A stretch of DNA of 64,000 nt from contig NC_134932.1 of assembly GCF_051020765.1 (NCBI RefSeq), positions 4,774,001 to 4,838,000 on the forward strand, read 5' to 3'. This document shows positions 1 to 13,244 of this stretch, piece after piece. This DNA comes from Lasioglossum baleicum. Taxonomy: Eukaryota > Arthropoda > Insecta > Hymenoptera > Halictidae. The notes beneath the pieces were generated by a model, which made no database searches, was not told where the DNA came from, and saw only the letters and a list, made by a program, of their open reading frames with translations. How positions within the stretch are numbered: the first letter of the stretch is position 1; each line of letters begins with the position of its first letter. Made by a program: the position numbers and the translations under genes.

Positions 1-603
1 TATCATCGTGAATAGGGAGCAATCAGATATCATTAGCGTTTTTACGGGCCCGACATTCGCGGAGGTTCCCCAAGGCCGTACGAGCGTTCCCACGGTTGCA
101 GGTGAACCGATCCCTTTCCTGCAATTAATAATTTATCGCCCTTAATTCGATGCCATAAATGAACGGGGGAAAAATCTATTGTTGTGCGCCTCGATCTTTT
201 CTCGATCACGCGCCGTGTTGCGTTGCCGTGATTGGGAAAGCCTGTGGCGCGGCTGCGACGTTCGATCCGATGATTTAGGGATCTGGAATGATCGTTTATT
301 GTACAAGGTTAGTCGTGGTTCGCAGAGGAACTGAGGCAAGACATTGTTTCGTCGAGTTATTGAGGGAAGTGTTGATTAATTCGTGGTACTAATTAATTTG
401 TAGTACTAATTGTTGCATGGGCGTTAGGAAAGACGGGATTAGTGAAGTGTCTGAACGTTGCTGTCTGATTCTACTTACTACGAAGCTGCGATAATGTTGC
501 TCGATTTCTATTGATTTCTGGTTGATACATTATTGCGACAAATTATTAACGAAATTGTGTAGGATAAAATTATGTTACTCTTTTAAAATTTTGTAATAAT
601 ATT

Positions 604-607
<4 letters not shown>
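1..607. other. No gene seen; AT-rich flank
   Basis: I see no coding region, RNA gene or repeat that I can name here. Short open frames on both strands are low-complexity and match no family I know. The left part is moderately GC-rich; the right part from about 360 becomes AT-rich and leads into the dinucleotide run. Confidence 0.5.

Positions 608-648
<41 letters not shown>
608..648. repeat. (TA)n microsatellite
   Basis: About 20 uninterrupted TA units, directly visible. Such a run is expected to be polymorphic in length and prone to assembly error. Confidence 0.95.
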
Positions 649-651
<3 letters not shown>

Positions 652-1739
652 ATATCAGATGATTGCATAAGTTCGTGGCCGATTTGAAAATAAAGTCAAT
701 GTTTAAATTTTAGAGGTTTGGTTAAAGATCGGTTGAACTAAAATTAAAGAATGGTTAAATTTTCTACAATTAGAAAAGAAGACTATATGTATAATTGATT
801 GATAAAGTTGTATTCTTTAAAATTTAACTATTGAATTTTATTTTGTTTAGATGACGCAATCATCTAATACAATATTATAGTTCATATTTAATATTTTAAT
901 TATTATTATTTAATAATTGCTTCTGCCAACACATCATCATAAAATTTTATATTAATGTACTCGTTAATTTTGATCCCTCTGCACTATTTCCGTTTATAAT
1001 TATCTAAATATCATTTCACGTTTCTGAGACAATTTTGACGTCTCCCCTTAATGTATCACGGTCACGCAAGCTACGGTATTTCGTTCTACAGAACTATGTT
1101 TAGCCAAACATGAACACCACATCGAACAGTGCAAAGCGTTAGTCAGACAGTGAGGGGAGCACTATACGTCACGGACGTCATTTCGAGTGACGTCCAGCAA
1201 CGCGACCCGACGGCGCTGTTGCAAAGTGGATAACCGCGTCAAAAGCAATTTTCACACCTGCGTGTGCCAGCAGTGAAATTGACACTGCTCGACAGGCTAC
1301 ATTATTTACCGATATTTAAGACACCTCTGCCCGAGGCGACGACGCGGCTAACTAGTAGCGATTCTCCTTACAAATTGTAGTCAATAAACAGGGATTAGCA
1401 GCAGACACTGATGGCAGGCCTCCCGTTCTCGAATCTCTACAGAAAATTCGCTGAAACTCGAATAATATAAATAGTTCTTAACCCGGATGTCTTTCGAACC
1501 TTCCCCAGAGCTGTTTCCTTTTCAATTTTTCTTCAATGAGAAAAATTGATTGATAGCCGTCTGTCAGTGTCATATCCTACGTACCTACTGTTCAAAAATT
1601 GGACAGACACGTCGTACAACATTCTCCACCTACAGCCAGGAGCATTAATAACCAGTCTGTAAAGAACTGTCAACAAATTAGACATACAAAATCAAATATT
1701 CTACATAGTGTAGTGATATTTCACTTTCTCATCTATCTT
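649..1739. other. No gene seen; AT-rich sequence
   Basis: The first half is strongly AT-rich; a more GC-rich patch lies around 1130-1330. I recognise no exon, RNA or transposon terminus. Confidence 0.45.
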
Positions 1740-1830
1740 TCTATATAAATAAAAATCAAATGCTGTTCGTTGGTAAGCGCTTCACTTGAGAACTGCTGGA
1801 CCGATTTGGCTAATTCTTTTTTTTAAATGT
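1740..1830 (+). mobile_element. Helitron-like 5' end fragment
   Basis: The segment starts with TCTATATAAATAAAAATC and continues into a GCTGGACCGATTTGGCTAA block near 1796. A 5' TC start followed by an AT-rich leader and a 'GGACCGATTT' block is a pattern I associate with 5' ends of insect Helitrons. No replicase/helicase ORF and no 3' hairpin-CTRR end was found, so this is at best a fragment. The assignment rests on remembered pattern and needs a repeat-library search. Confidence 0.35.
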
Positions 1831-2878
1831 AAAACTTGGAAAAATTGGAAAAGTATCACGGAAAAATGAAAAATTCGGGAAAAGCTAAAAGTGCTTTTAG
1901 AATCATATTTCAATACAACAAAAAAAACGAACGTCGTAGCTTTTAATCAATATTTCAATAGTGCATTACAAATATAATTATTCGAAAAATCAAAAATTAT
2001 TTAAACCTGATTTCCGGGACCAAACGGTGATCCACCACCAAGTCCCCCAGGATGCACTCCATTTAAACACGATCATGGCACCGTCCCCCCACTCCGGCAA
2101 TCCAATCACAACGACTGCGATCCTGGTGACGTGTTATCAAATGAGGTTCCCATGTTTCTTTCGTTCACGGGGAATTTAACGCGCAACGGCGAGGAAATCT
2201 CGGTGTCTGAGCTGGTCACGACAAGAAGGAAGGAGAGGGGGGATGGGCTACGAGGGTCGAGCCCGATGGTGCCCCATAGACCGGACAACAGAAAAAAGCA
2301 GTCGGAAGAGGGAATGAAGACAGTGAATTGGCAAAGTCGACGGGGTGAAAATAAACGGAGGATGAAGATGAAAGGAGGAGGACAGGTAGACAGGTGGGGG
2401 AGGGAGGGGAGGGGGACGCGGCAGAAGGAGGATCGTAGACGGAGCTGTTTTCTCTAATTCTCCATGATTGATGGCGATTGGCGAATTTTTTCCCCGGCCC
2501 GGCTAGGAAGAGCTAGTGGCAGGTGATTACTGTTGGTGGGCAGGTTGCAAAGCAGCCCGTGGACCAGTCGGGTTTACTCTCCCGTCGTTGGTCGTTGGTT
2601 GTTGCTCGTTGGTACGCGCTGTACGGGACGTAACGACTGGCGATCGTTAGCGGACGAAGAAAGAAAGAAAGAGGCGGAGGCGAACCGGCAGAAGAAACGG
2701 CGAGAAAGAAGATATTCGATAATGGCGGACGGTTGCGTAAAACGTTCAGGATGATCGCTGGGGATGAGAACCGCTTGATTGAGTCGTCCCCGTTGCTCTA
2801 TTTTGAAACGCATCTCGAGACAAAATCTTTCGTTTCTAACCTTAACTCCGCGTAGAAGGGTGTAGCCCCACCGTATAC
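1831..2878. other. No gene seen; purine-rich tract inside
   Basis: From about 2220 to 2450 the plus strand is very rich in G and A, which produces long but low-complexity Lys/Arg/Glu/Gly reading frames. I take these as compositional artefacts, not genes. Confidence 0.45.
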
Positions 2879-3030
2879 CAGTGATGGCGAACCTTTTCGA
2901 TGAGTGGGTCAATTATTTTTATTTCTTTTTTAAATACTAGCCCGTGGGTCATGTCATAAAAATCTGAGGCTTCAATTAGAAGGTGGGGCGGGGGAGGGGG
3001 AGGGTGCCAATTATTTGGAAACATCAAACA
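2879..3030. mobile_element. hAT-like terminus with short interior
   Basis: The stretch starts with CAGTGATGGCGAACCTTTT, which resembles hAT superfamily terminal repeats (CAGTG or CAGNG starts). I did not find the inverted partner within the next few kb, so only one end or a degenerate copy is present. No transposase is visible. A C/G homopolymer-rich stretch lies at about 2981-3006. Confidence 0.4.
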
Positions 3031-6000
3031 TTTTGTTAAAAGATAAAGTTGACAGTTGAATCTTTTCGGTTCTCACTTTTGAAATAATCGATAAAAGGTT
3101 TTAGTTTCCTTTTTGATTTGTAACTTTAACTTTTGCAGACTAATATTACAACAAACACTGCCCTAGACTAGAAAAACGTACCCACAGACAAATTGCCAAA
3201 TGATTAGAATGTTTATCAATCTAGAACTTCTATTCCTGCATATTATTATTGATGCGAAATAAAAATTGCATGCGAAATGCAGAGCAGAATGGCTAATATG
3301 GTCACGCTAGTTTAAAGAGGATAGTATTATGAATTTTGCAAATGCACTTACATGTGCACCGATGCAGAAACGAGCGATTCGCTGACTGGGGGAAAAATGT
3401 TCAAAGGGATGATTAGGAGGCGGAACGAGGAAATGCGCATCGACTGGTAATTGTCCTTTAATTTCACGCACGGAACCCCATCTTTCATTAGGACGTGCGT
3501 GATCTATGGATTAGTATTCTCGGCGTAATCTGCGTGGCCAATTTCGGTGAGAGGAATTGAATATTCGATTGATGTACCACGGTAATGATCGGAATCGGAT
3601 TCTTGGAAGGTTTCGGCTCCCCCGAGGTTCGAAAGCGATTCTGGTCGTAGTTCGAAGCACTTAAAATGGGTTTGATTAGGTATTGGCGTTGGGATATCGA
3701 TTTCAGATTTTCCCTCTGTGCTGCCGATCAATTTCTGTTAACTGTTTTACTATTCCTTCTATCAGACCTTTGGCTTTGGCTAAATTGAGCTTTACCAATT
3801 CCTTGCATCACACTTCCAGACAGTTTTCTTCAACCTAAATATATTACTGACATGTAGTATGCATCTAATCTATCTTCCAGTATGTTCATTTTTAAAAATT
3901 ATCAAAACGGGAGCGGATGAGAACAATGGACACTTCGAATGTTGCGTAATTACAGTAATTCGAACGGTTATTACAGTGCCATAAAATCATAGAGGGAAAA
4001 ATAGCGCGGCAACCGTTACCCAAAATTTTTCTTGCGTCCCGCAAGACTACTCGGTCATAATTGAAGCAATATATCTATCCAACGATCCAGTTGAGGTACG
4101 AAACTGCTAGTCTCTGCTGCAAACTCTGGCCCGTCTGCTTTATTTCGCCGTTCTTGCACGAGAAATCGCTCTTAATTGCGCTGATATACGATTCGCCGTG
4201 GTCTTCGGACGGTATTTCACCGGCGCTGTTAACGTTACGCAGTGTTGTAACACCGGACCGTAAATTACCCTTAATCCGTCGCGGGAGAGCCTCGTTTCCG
4301 TCAAATAAAGTTCAGATTTCACATCATTGTTCGAACTTCTTTTTGCGTCACGGTACGGCGTCTTGAAACGCCGATTCAAATCAACAGTTCTTTACTACCG
4401 TGCTTTTTCAGGTCGTAAAATCTTCGACTCTCTTTTACCTTTATCGCTCGGCGAATCAAGATACGAAACAAAACTATTTACCTTATTGTAGTCCGCAAAA
4501 TTTATTTCACCATTGCATCGCTATTTTATTCGATTTTTCTCTGCATCAAATCAAATTGATACTTTTGAAAATACTGATATAAAGTATATTCAAAGAAATT
4601 ATTTATAATTTGCATTCTGTCAAGAATACTGTTCCGAACCTGTAAACTTTATTCTGACTTTATGGAAATTCCTGCCGACTAAAGAAAATCGATCTCGCTA
4701 AAGGTGCGAGAAGCTTAGGTGGTCAGCGGTTCGCGTGCCATTGCATCATGGGACTAACCACCATCGACCACTACTAAATTGGTGTTCACCCGTTAATTGA
4801 GACTATCCATTAAAATGGTAATCCGTGCAGCGTTGACGCTCTGCTTAATTAATGTCAACGGTTCGTGTTCGGCCACCACTAAGAGGTGTCTCATGCTTGT
4901 TCGGCGCATTAAATACAATGTCTACAGGTGTCATCAACTACAATCACTTAAAATCAATTTAAAAAACTCTAAATTCTTAACCGATCCTCGACGTAAAATG
5001 TTTATTAACTAATTATATTAACACGAGGTAAGAGATGGCAGTCAGGTGAAGAAAGTATTATAGTTAGCACAATTTATTTATTGACACAAGCAAACAATGG
5101 CCAAGGAGATACGCAAACACTAAACTCTAGGTAGCGGAAGGGTGTTGGCAATCCGCAGACAGATTTATAGCTAGCTTCCCAGTGGCGACTAATTATTTCT
5201 AACAGTTATTATTGTAACGCTGCCCGTTATTATTCGGACCACTTCCGAGCATGCCGGAAAATTTGCTGCAACGTCGATAATTAATGCCGTGTCGGAGTCT
5301 GCTTATGACACCGGCCATTTTCCATCTTAATTGACGTGATATACGAGCCGCGTGCTTTCTGCATAGACGTATGTATATCGATAGGCACACGTAAAGTCGC
5401 ATTATTAATATCGTTAGAGCAGCAAGCCAAAATAAAACCAGTATTTTCAAATACCAGTTACATGCGATAATTTTGTATTTCGTTTACTTATCTCTAGTGT
5501 GAACGTTTTGACAAGGTTCTAGAAGACTTTGTAATATTTTAGAATGTACCGACAATGTTCAGCCGTTAACACCTGGCACACCTTGTATAGTTCTCTCCCT
5601 TTTCCTCCGCCCCCATAACAGAGACGGCGTTATTGATTTATTCGAGGGAAAAATCGTGCCGCGGTTAATTAGAATTTTCCCTCTCGCGTGGCCGTCACCG
5701 CGTGCAAAAGGGAAAGATACTATCGACACTGTGACCGCAATCGGCGCCGATAACTTCATTGTCGATGATCAGACGCGATTACACGTCACCTGGAAGGAAC
5801 GGCCAAGGGGTGACGAATATTCTGCCCCGGCGATCTTTGCGCAATCGATCCCGGATCGAGAGATCTCGTTGCGAAATCGCTCCTTCGGTCTCCCCGGGCG
5901 TCGCTTTAGGGACATACTTCCTCCGATAAGACTGTTTGCGGCTTCGTCTGGGACCTTGGAATTTTGTTCGAACTTAGGCAACATATTCTAATAGCATCGT

Positions 6001-6039
6001 ATCGTCTATTTAATTACCTATGTATTTTATATTTCTTAA
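3031..6039. other. No gene seen
   Basis: Mixed AT-rich and moderately GC-rich sequence. Open frames of up to about 110 codons occur but none shows a domain, a splice-compatible series of exons or a recognisable family. At about 5566-5600 the text ends with the pattern CACACCTTGTATAG, similar to the edges of many small DNA transposons, but no partner was found. Confidence 0.45.
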
Positions 6040-6345
6040 AAGTGTTCGTAACTCTTTATACATATTTTATATCTCATTAAAGCTCTTTGCAAGTCCTCAT
6101 TCACCTTTTGTATTACTCAAGAAATCCTTGTAAGTGTCCATCCTTTGAATTTAAAAAAATCTTTGTAAGTCTTTGTACATATTTTATATTTTTAAATGAC
6201 TTCGTAAGTCTACATGCATCTTTTGTAGTTCTCAAAAAGTCTTTGTAAGTCTTTGTACATACTTTATTTCTTTAAACGACTTCGTAAGTCTATATATCTT
6301 TCGTATTTCATCTTTGCAGGTCTTTATACACCTCTTACATTTGTT
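6040..6345. repeat. Diverged tandem repeat, ~80-bp unit
   Basis: The phrase TCTTTGTAAGTCTTTGTACA recurs at 6160 and 6240, followed in both cases by an AT-rich stretch and TTCGTAAGTC. Weaker relatives start near 6080, 6125 and 6311. The spacing of the two best copies is 80 bp. About 3 to 4 units are present, decaying toward both ends. No coding potential is evident. Confidence 0.7.
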
Positions 6346-8139
6346 TACCAGTTCCCATAATAGTATTAATGCGTGCGCTACCAAGATCATACGAAATAGT
6401 ACTACACCGACCGAAATAAAAGGTGATGGGGGGACATTCGAGCCATCCAGCGGTCGGCCGAGGAACGCGAAGCAACAGATTCCCCGATACCCCTGCAATT
6501 ATGCGGTAATTAAAGCCACCCAATCGGAGAAGCGAGCTGCGCGAGCTCGCGGGGCGTGAACCGGTAATTGCGGTACCGCTTGCCAGGAGTTTGCAAAAAT
6601 CGCGTAGACAATGGGCACCAGTTCGCCAAGGAGATCTTAACTCGCGCGCACAATCGCGCAAACGGAGCCGCGAATGAATAGGATTATCGTTGGTACACCG
6701 CGTAATGCGACAGTAAGTACAAGGGATTACCGCGAAAAAATTCCGTTAATGCCCGCTGACATTAGAAACGGATAATTTCCGGATAAAGCTGTACCGCACG
6801 GGCCTGGAGACTTCGATGCCCGCACACCGTCTTATCGCATTAACGTTTACTGGAGTACGTGCAACCTATTATACGCTGCTCGAGATAACATCATTCTCTG
6901 CAACGGACGATTATTTAAGTATCCGATGCGCGGAGATACGGGAAAAATTTGTTAACATGGTGGTAACCTCGTTCGTCATCATTGGGTGACTCAATTTTGT
7001 GTTTGGCTTCACAAATTCGGATTTACAGACAAATTTTCACAGATTTTATTAAATAAATTACTGTGGATTTTTGTGGAGCATCCGAAAGTGTCATTTTATG
7101 AAAAATTTACTCGATTTCAAGGGGAATATTCTCGTAGAAATTTCGAATCTTCCATAGGCTTAAATTGCACTGACTAATGTAGAGTCATTTTGAAAAGTGT
7201 CTGCAAGCGATTCCACAGTTCCAGGAAACATCAGCACCACGTAATTGACCCTGCAGACCCGGCGCTCACTCGAGTCGTCCAAGAATGATTAACTCGAAGC
7301 CTCCCATTCCCGTTTTTATTTCAGCGTCACGCTTTAATTAAAATCATTTTAAGTAAGAAGGTAATCATTTAACCTTCGTCGGCCGGTGAAGCAATGTGTC
7401 GAGAGGCCGCCGATCGCTCGGCAAAATGGTTGAAGGCAATCTTCTAGACTAACTGCTGGTAAAGTTCACAACTAAATAAATGAAAAATAAAATACTTCGT
7501 TTACAAGACCGTACATTTGATTTCGAATAAAATAGACTGACCACCGATCACCGTGTTACTCGGCCCTGTCCACGAGTCCATTCGTTAGGGGAGAACAGCC
7601 TCGAGGTAATTGCAGGTGCGGACCACCGATTGGCAATCCTCGATACTCTGCCACCAGCAGGTTTTTCCTTTCGCCGAGGCCGCGGTCGCTCGTCGCGTAA
7701 ATGTCCGCGGAAATTATTTATAGTCCGTTGCTCGTCCGTGTGTTTATCGGGACGAGCAATGTATATACACTGCTGGTCGCAACATTTTCGCGGGCTAATC
7801 GCGACGGTTCGACCGGTGGCGAAACCAGCTGTGGGAGTCGCGAATAAAACTTGAAATGAGGTACCCCAGCGGGACCGGGGAACTCTTAACTGCGTCGCTT
7901 CTTGCACGTAACACAGTGGCGCGGCGTTAATTAGTACCCTTAGGAAAATGGCCACGCCGAGAGCTTGTATATGCGCGCACGCGCTGTTCCGTGTTCATTA
8001 TACATTTAATACCCGCCTCCTCGGGACGCTTTCTTTCCGGGACAAATTGTTCCGCGCCGCAAATGAATTTACAGTGGTCCCGACCGAGGGGACTCGTGTT
8101 CGTTGTAAAGAAATTTTTCTGATGGCACAATGGACGTTA
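6346..8139. other. No gene seen
   Basis: Alternating AT-rich and CpG-containing sequence. Open frames overlap on both strands around 7550-7950, typical of CpG-rich, stop-poor DNA. I recognise no product. Confidence 0.45.
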
Positions 8140-8804
8140 CAGCATTTTATCGATAAATGTCTCAAATGTCTGGCCGATAAGTGTCTCGGAACTATCCCCA
8201 TCTCTGCGGGATTGGCCCCTTGAGCGGCCATGAAGTTCGAGAGACCTTGATTGCCGAGAAGTGACAAAACAAATGACAAAACTTCTTTATTTTTCATTAT
8301 TTTTTTTATGGAACTTTCCAACCAACATATTCGTGGAATTTTTCTGATGCAGAATGATGCCAAATGTATGATATAATTCCGATGATATTTGCTTGTGTAA
8401 GCTTGAGGAATGGCGCGGCGTATGGGAAGTTATTTGAACTGTGCGGCGCGCTGCGACTCTCCGCGTCTCTTTCTTTCCCATAAGCTGTCCTTCTTTGTTC
8501 TTTGTTGAAAACCTCCATAGTTCATTACACAAGTAAATATCATCGGAATTATATCGTGTTTGGTATCATTCTGCGTTAGAAAAATGCCACGAATATATTC
8601 GTCAAAGTCCCCTATTAATAAATAATGAAAAATAAAGAAGTTTTGTTTTGGATTAGTTATGTTTACACTTCTCGGCGACCGACGCGACGCCTCTCGAGCT
8701 CCGCGGTCCTTCTCTACGTTTGGCGAAACTCAAAGAATAGTATCCCTGGCGGATAATTGTCCCTGGGCAGACCCGTGTTGGGGACAATTATCGATAAAAT
8801 ATTG
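8140..8804. mobile_element. Palindromic non-autonomous DNA element, copy 1
   Basis: The element runs from CAGCATTTTATCGATAAATG to TTATCGATAAAATATTG. The left and right thirds are inverted copies: for example the TTCTTTATTTTTCATTATT near 8283 is answered by AATAATGAAAAATAAAGAA near 8622, and ATGATATTTGCTTGTGTAA near 8383 by TTACACAAGTAAATATCAT near 8524. The central ~125 bp is not palindromic. A second copy with the same termini and arm order lies at 59655-60375. No transposase is encoded, so mobilisation in trans is inferred. Superfamily is uncertain; the CAG...TTG/CTG ends are hAT- or P-like. I see no convincing target duplication at this copy. Confidence 0.75.
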
Positions 8805-11800
8805 TATTTACTTACAAGAACTTGTTTCTTTCGAGCTCATCAAAATTGATGAGAAATTGCTATAATCAGTTACAAAACTTTGCTGATCCTCGATGAGAAG
8901 ATCCCACAAATTTTCGAGACGAATTGAAAGAATGTTCCCAAATGCTTAGACATTGACGTGAGGGTGAAACGAATCGATTTTTCGGAAGTTGCGAACTGGA
9001 GCATCTTATTAAGGTCGAAACGGAAAGCTGAGGAGGCAGATGTCGAAGAGACAGTCCAGGTGAGTTCCGAAGAGACTCGGCAAGATCAATAAGAGAGAGA
9101 AAGAGGTGGATAGAAGGAGAGAGAGAGAGAGAGAACTGTGGACGAGGGTTGAACTCGGGGAACCAGACAAGGCTCTGGCACGTAGCCACGGCAGCCGTAC
9201 CATCGTTAGACCAACCACCTCATCGTCTCCTCGTGCTTTCTCACCCGAGGATGCGGCGAGGATGCTCGACGGTCCCCGGGTTACCAATTCCGGTTCCCAC
9301 GTTTACATTTCGTGCATGCGCAATGGGTAGACCGTGTGGCCGGTGTATGTAGCGGTGGTAGCTCGTTAACCGGATAACGGTAGGTCGGCTAGCAGCACGT
9401 TGCAAGCCGCACAACCACCGAGAGGTAGCAAACCGGGCTCTCTCTCTCCTATCCTCTATGCTCGTAGAGCACACAGCGCGGCGCGGCGCGGCGCGGCGAG
9501 GCCCGAGAGCTCAGGAAAGGGCAGGTGGGGGACGTCCGAGAGCGTGGCTTTACAGGGTACTACAAGGTACCGGGAACGTCAGCCGCATATAGCAATCCCC
9601 GTGGAAGCCCTTAGGCTCATAGCAGTGCCTACGTTAACGTGTCTATTTGAGATATCAGCGATCGGTCCGTACACGGCTGCTGCACGACGTGAAACGACGA
9701 ACTCGCCCTCCAGTCGTCCGCGTCGCTTCTCGCCAGATGCAACTGCACTCTGCACGCTGCTGACGGAACGGTCAGTCTTCTGTCACTCCAACCTTTCTCT
9801 TCTTGCTACCATTCCCCAGCGACGCTCGCCTCAAACCATCGCATTTTTCCCATGGAAACTCGAAATCATTTTACCCCCTTGTTCAAATGGCACGAATTTC
9901 ATTTGGTCAAGGTTTACAGAGCAGAGGACAGGAATATCAGATTAAAAAGATAAACAGCAGAGATTTAAGTATGTCTCGTGCAAAAATGCACAGAGATGCT
10001 TTTTCGTTTCCGATACACGATTTCCCATGGTCTCTGATAAATTCATTACCATATCTCTCCGTACACTTATACGCGACTATTTGCATGGATCCCGAAGTGC
10101 AGTTATCATGCATGCGCCGAGCGTAAACGTGGGAACAGCAGGTTCCAGCCGGTAATTTAAACATAAACTTCACGAACACAGGGGATTCGTATCCTTGAAT
10201 GAATGGAACGGCAATTTCCAATAGAGCGCATAGCAATCGAGCTTGAAAAGCGATAGAGTGACCTGTAGAATCGAATAGTGTCGTTTGTATTTATTGTCTA
10301 GTGGCTGATACAGATTCACCGAGCTCCAACTATCAAACTTCTGAATGCTCAACAGTTCATGTTTGTCAAGCCTAATCTTGGCTGTTTTCTTTTTTGTTCC
10401 AGGTAAGTCTCTACGAAACTCTATTCCTAGGAGATTCGGTAAGTGATGAATAGACTGCGGATTTTTGCTGCATGATTTATAAGGAACTAAATTACCAAGC
10501 ACACCCGCGATCTAGTGATAAAGAATTACTGTTTTGGAAGAGGACAATGTTCGTCGAAACTTTCGCGAGCACCCCGTTACGTATCGGGAATATCATCGCG
10601 AGATTGTCTGAGAACGGAGTCGGAGCCCTCGTGTAAATTTGCAGGGAATCGTTAGAGCAGTTTTCCAGGGTCGGAGCCCAGAAGTGACATTTGAGTCCTT
10701 GTTAAGGATTGGAGCGCGACCTCTTTGTCTATCGGCTCTGGATCTCGTTCTTTCCACCGGTTGCATCGGCTTCACCTGCAGGCGTCTCGCTACGCGCCAA
10801 TCTGAGCATCTCTGCTCGCCCCCGCGGATTAGCGGACCACGATCCCCCCGGTTCTGCCTCTGTTCTCTTTTCTGATATACAAGGTGGCCCGACAAAACCC
10901 GACACAAGTTGCACGACAAATCATTTCTACCGTAGAAGCAGCACGAAATTGGCCTGGTTTCGTAAAATGATTCGTGGAAGTTGGATTATCACTCGAGTAG
11001 TCCTTCTTTTAACAGCTGATTCGACTTGAAAAGTACCACAGTACCCCCATTAAACCGCCCTAATGCGTGCAGGCTGATTCACCACCGCGGGGCGAGACCA
11101 GGAATCTCGGAAATCGTAAATTACCGGGAATTTTTCATCGCGCGACTATTAATAAAGCCAGGTCAAATTACCGTACGACTATATACGATGCATTCAACAC
11201 CGCGGATATTCTTAACGAACTTCGCGGAATGAGCTTCGCGATGGTGTCCGGACAGTAACGAATAAGATGCGAAGTTGCAGATTCTCTCGGGCCACGACAC
11301 TTTCGATTATCGCGAAGCGGCCAAGGTTTAGCAATGGCCGGGGTCTAAGGTCGCGAATCTCTTTGCCACATCATGCAAATTTACTGGCCGAGAGCCCTTC
11401 GAGCCGTCGAGGGATAAATGGCGACGGGGAATTAAGTAGTAAAGGACTATCACTGCGAAATCAGACGCACCAGTCGCGTCCTCTGGATTCCATTACGCGA
11501 GAGCCTTCTTCTCGCCGGTTTCATCGCGCAATGATTAGCTTTCTTACGAGGGGTCGTCAACAGAATTACACCCGGCTATTATTAATGTCTCGTCTTGCCT
11601 TTATTTATTTTCACTCGTTTGCGAGTGGCTGAAATGTGTATTAAATTTATTCCTGATATCCCGCAGCCTTTAACTTGCGTTTCCTTCTGTTGCGCGCGGT
11701 TGCAAATTATTCAAATAACGAAGCTGGCAGAAATTCTCTTGAGTTATGCGCAAACCACACGAGGTATGTATGAGCTCGACAATTTTATGAATTGTCCCTC

Positions 11801-13244
11801 AAGATTTGGGAGGTGGACTTTCAAGATACCAGTCTGAAAGGAACGGGAAGGCGTTTGATGTTTACAGACCTCCTCCGGAACATTTTAAACGTACAAATTC
11901 CTCCTGCAACTTCTTCAACGATATGATTGATCGATCGTTTCTGTCGCGAAACTCTGTCGCATTCCACGTCCATGTTCCTCCGGTCTCAGAAAACCCCGGA
12001 GTCCTATCGTTCTACACGAACGAAATATTCCCACCGCGGTTCGATCGGAACGTCTCTGCTTCGATCTCGGAATCCGGCACCCATCAAACGGCAACCTCGA
12101 AGAACCAGAGATATTAATCGCGGCAGCACGTTGTCTATCATAAGTAGCGAAATTGTAATTGTATCGAGATGACGGTAGACAGACAGGGCCGCATCATTGC
12201 GATCATCGCGAGCACCACATTTTTCGTAGATTTTCAAGATTTTAGTGGCAGGCTCTGATTAAATTTCATACTCATTCGGAGCCTAAACTCGCTCACCACC
12301 AGAAGACATGTATCGGTTCGACAATTTTGATATTTTCTGCGTTCGTTGAATAAATTGTCGAGGACTATGGTTATCTGGCAAGAGCCTGTTCGCATAAGAC
12401 GGCCCTGCGAACAGGTTGTTGTTGACGATGCCGGACAAGGGGACAATCTTTCATCGATAGGAGAGATAGGCCGCGGACGTGCGCGACGACAGTCACCGAG
12501 ACGCAGGCTCTGTCAATCGGTCCAGGGATTCTTCAGGTTTCTTTCGTGTCGGTGAAAAATCTCGCTGGGACGACTCTTTGTCGACCGTGAATTATTATGA
12601 CGTTAACGGGAAGCACGGCCGTGCACGCGGCTGCTTTCTTGCCTGGTTTCCCGATTACACGCGCGTTTCCCTGTTACGCTCGATAATCATCGACACGATT
12701 GTTCGAATGTGACCGTCGTTCCAATTGCCGGCTGATCCGAACGAAACCGACGCGACGTCTTTCAGGGAACATCCGGGCCCCCGATACCATCGGCATCCGA
12801 TCCCTCATTTCTCAAAAGCAATCTCATCGGCCGATATCCCCTCGGATAAAACGTGTTTTATGCGGGGAAAAACTGAATGCGAATTGCTTCTCAATTTTTA
12901 TAGTCGCAGCGCGTGCTGAAGTCGGTCAAATCAGATGGTATTTCTATTTCTTGTACGGTGGAACACTAAACGAGTATGTCGGAATACTAAAACATAATCA
13001 CATTGATTGGCATGTATGTTTCCCTTCATCGTTTCTTCCTCGATCGTCTTTTTGCACATAAATTCAACGAAATTTCCATTACGTTCGAGATGATCTAACG
13101 ATAACCGACTTTGATTATCTTCTTCGTGGTTTTTCGATCAAATACAACTTCGAGGAATTTGTCATACATCAGCCAGTTAAGCAGTACCTCTAACAAATCG
13201 TTCGAATCAATTTTGAAAAAGGCTATCTTATTTTAAAATATGTA
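8805..13244. other. No gene seen; GA microsatellite and GCGGC run
   Basis: A (GA)n run lies at 9117-9134 and a GGCGC-type simple repeat at about 9476-9500. The interval 9000-9900 is CpG-rich with overlapping frames on both strands up to 181 codons; their composition (Arg, Ser, Pro) is what stop-poor CpG-rich DNA gives. A transposon-edge-like string TATACAAGGTGGCCCGAC starts at 10876 without a visible partner. A distal promoter or non-coding exon is possible, but I see no specific evidence. Confidence 0.4.

Noticed and set aside
2220..2450. Gly/Lys/Arg/Glu-rich frames around 2131-2457
   Set aside because: Purine-rich low-complexity DNA, not a coding exon.
10876..11010. TACAAGGTGGCCCGAC as a transposon start
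   Set aside because: Similar strings occur at many small elements, but no opposite end or duplication could be located here.
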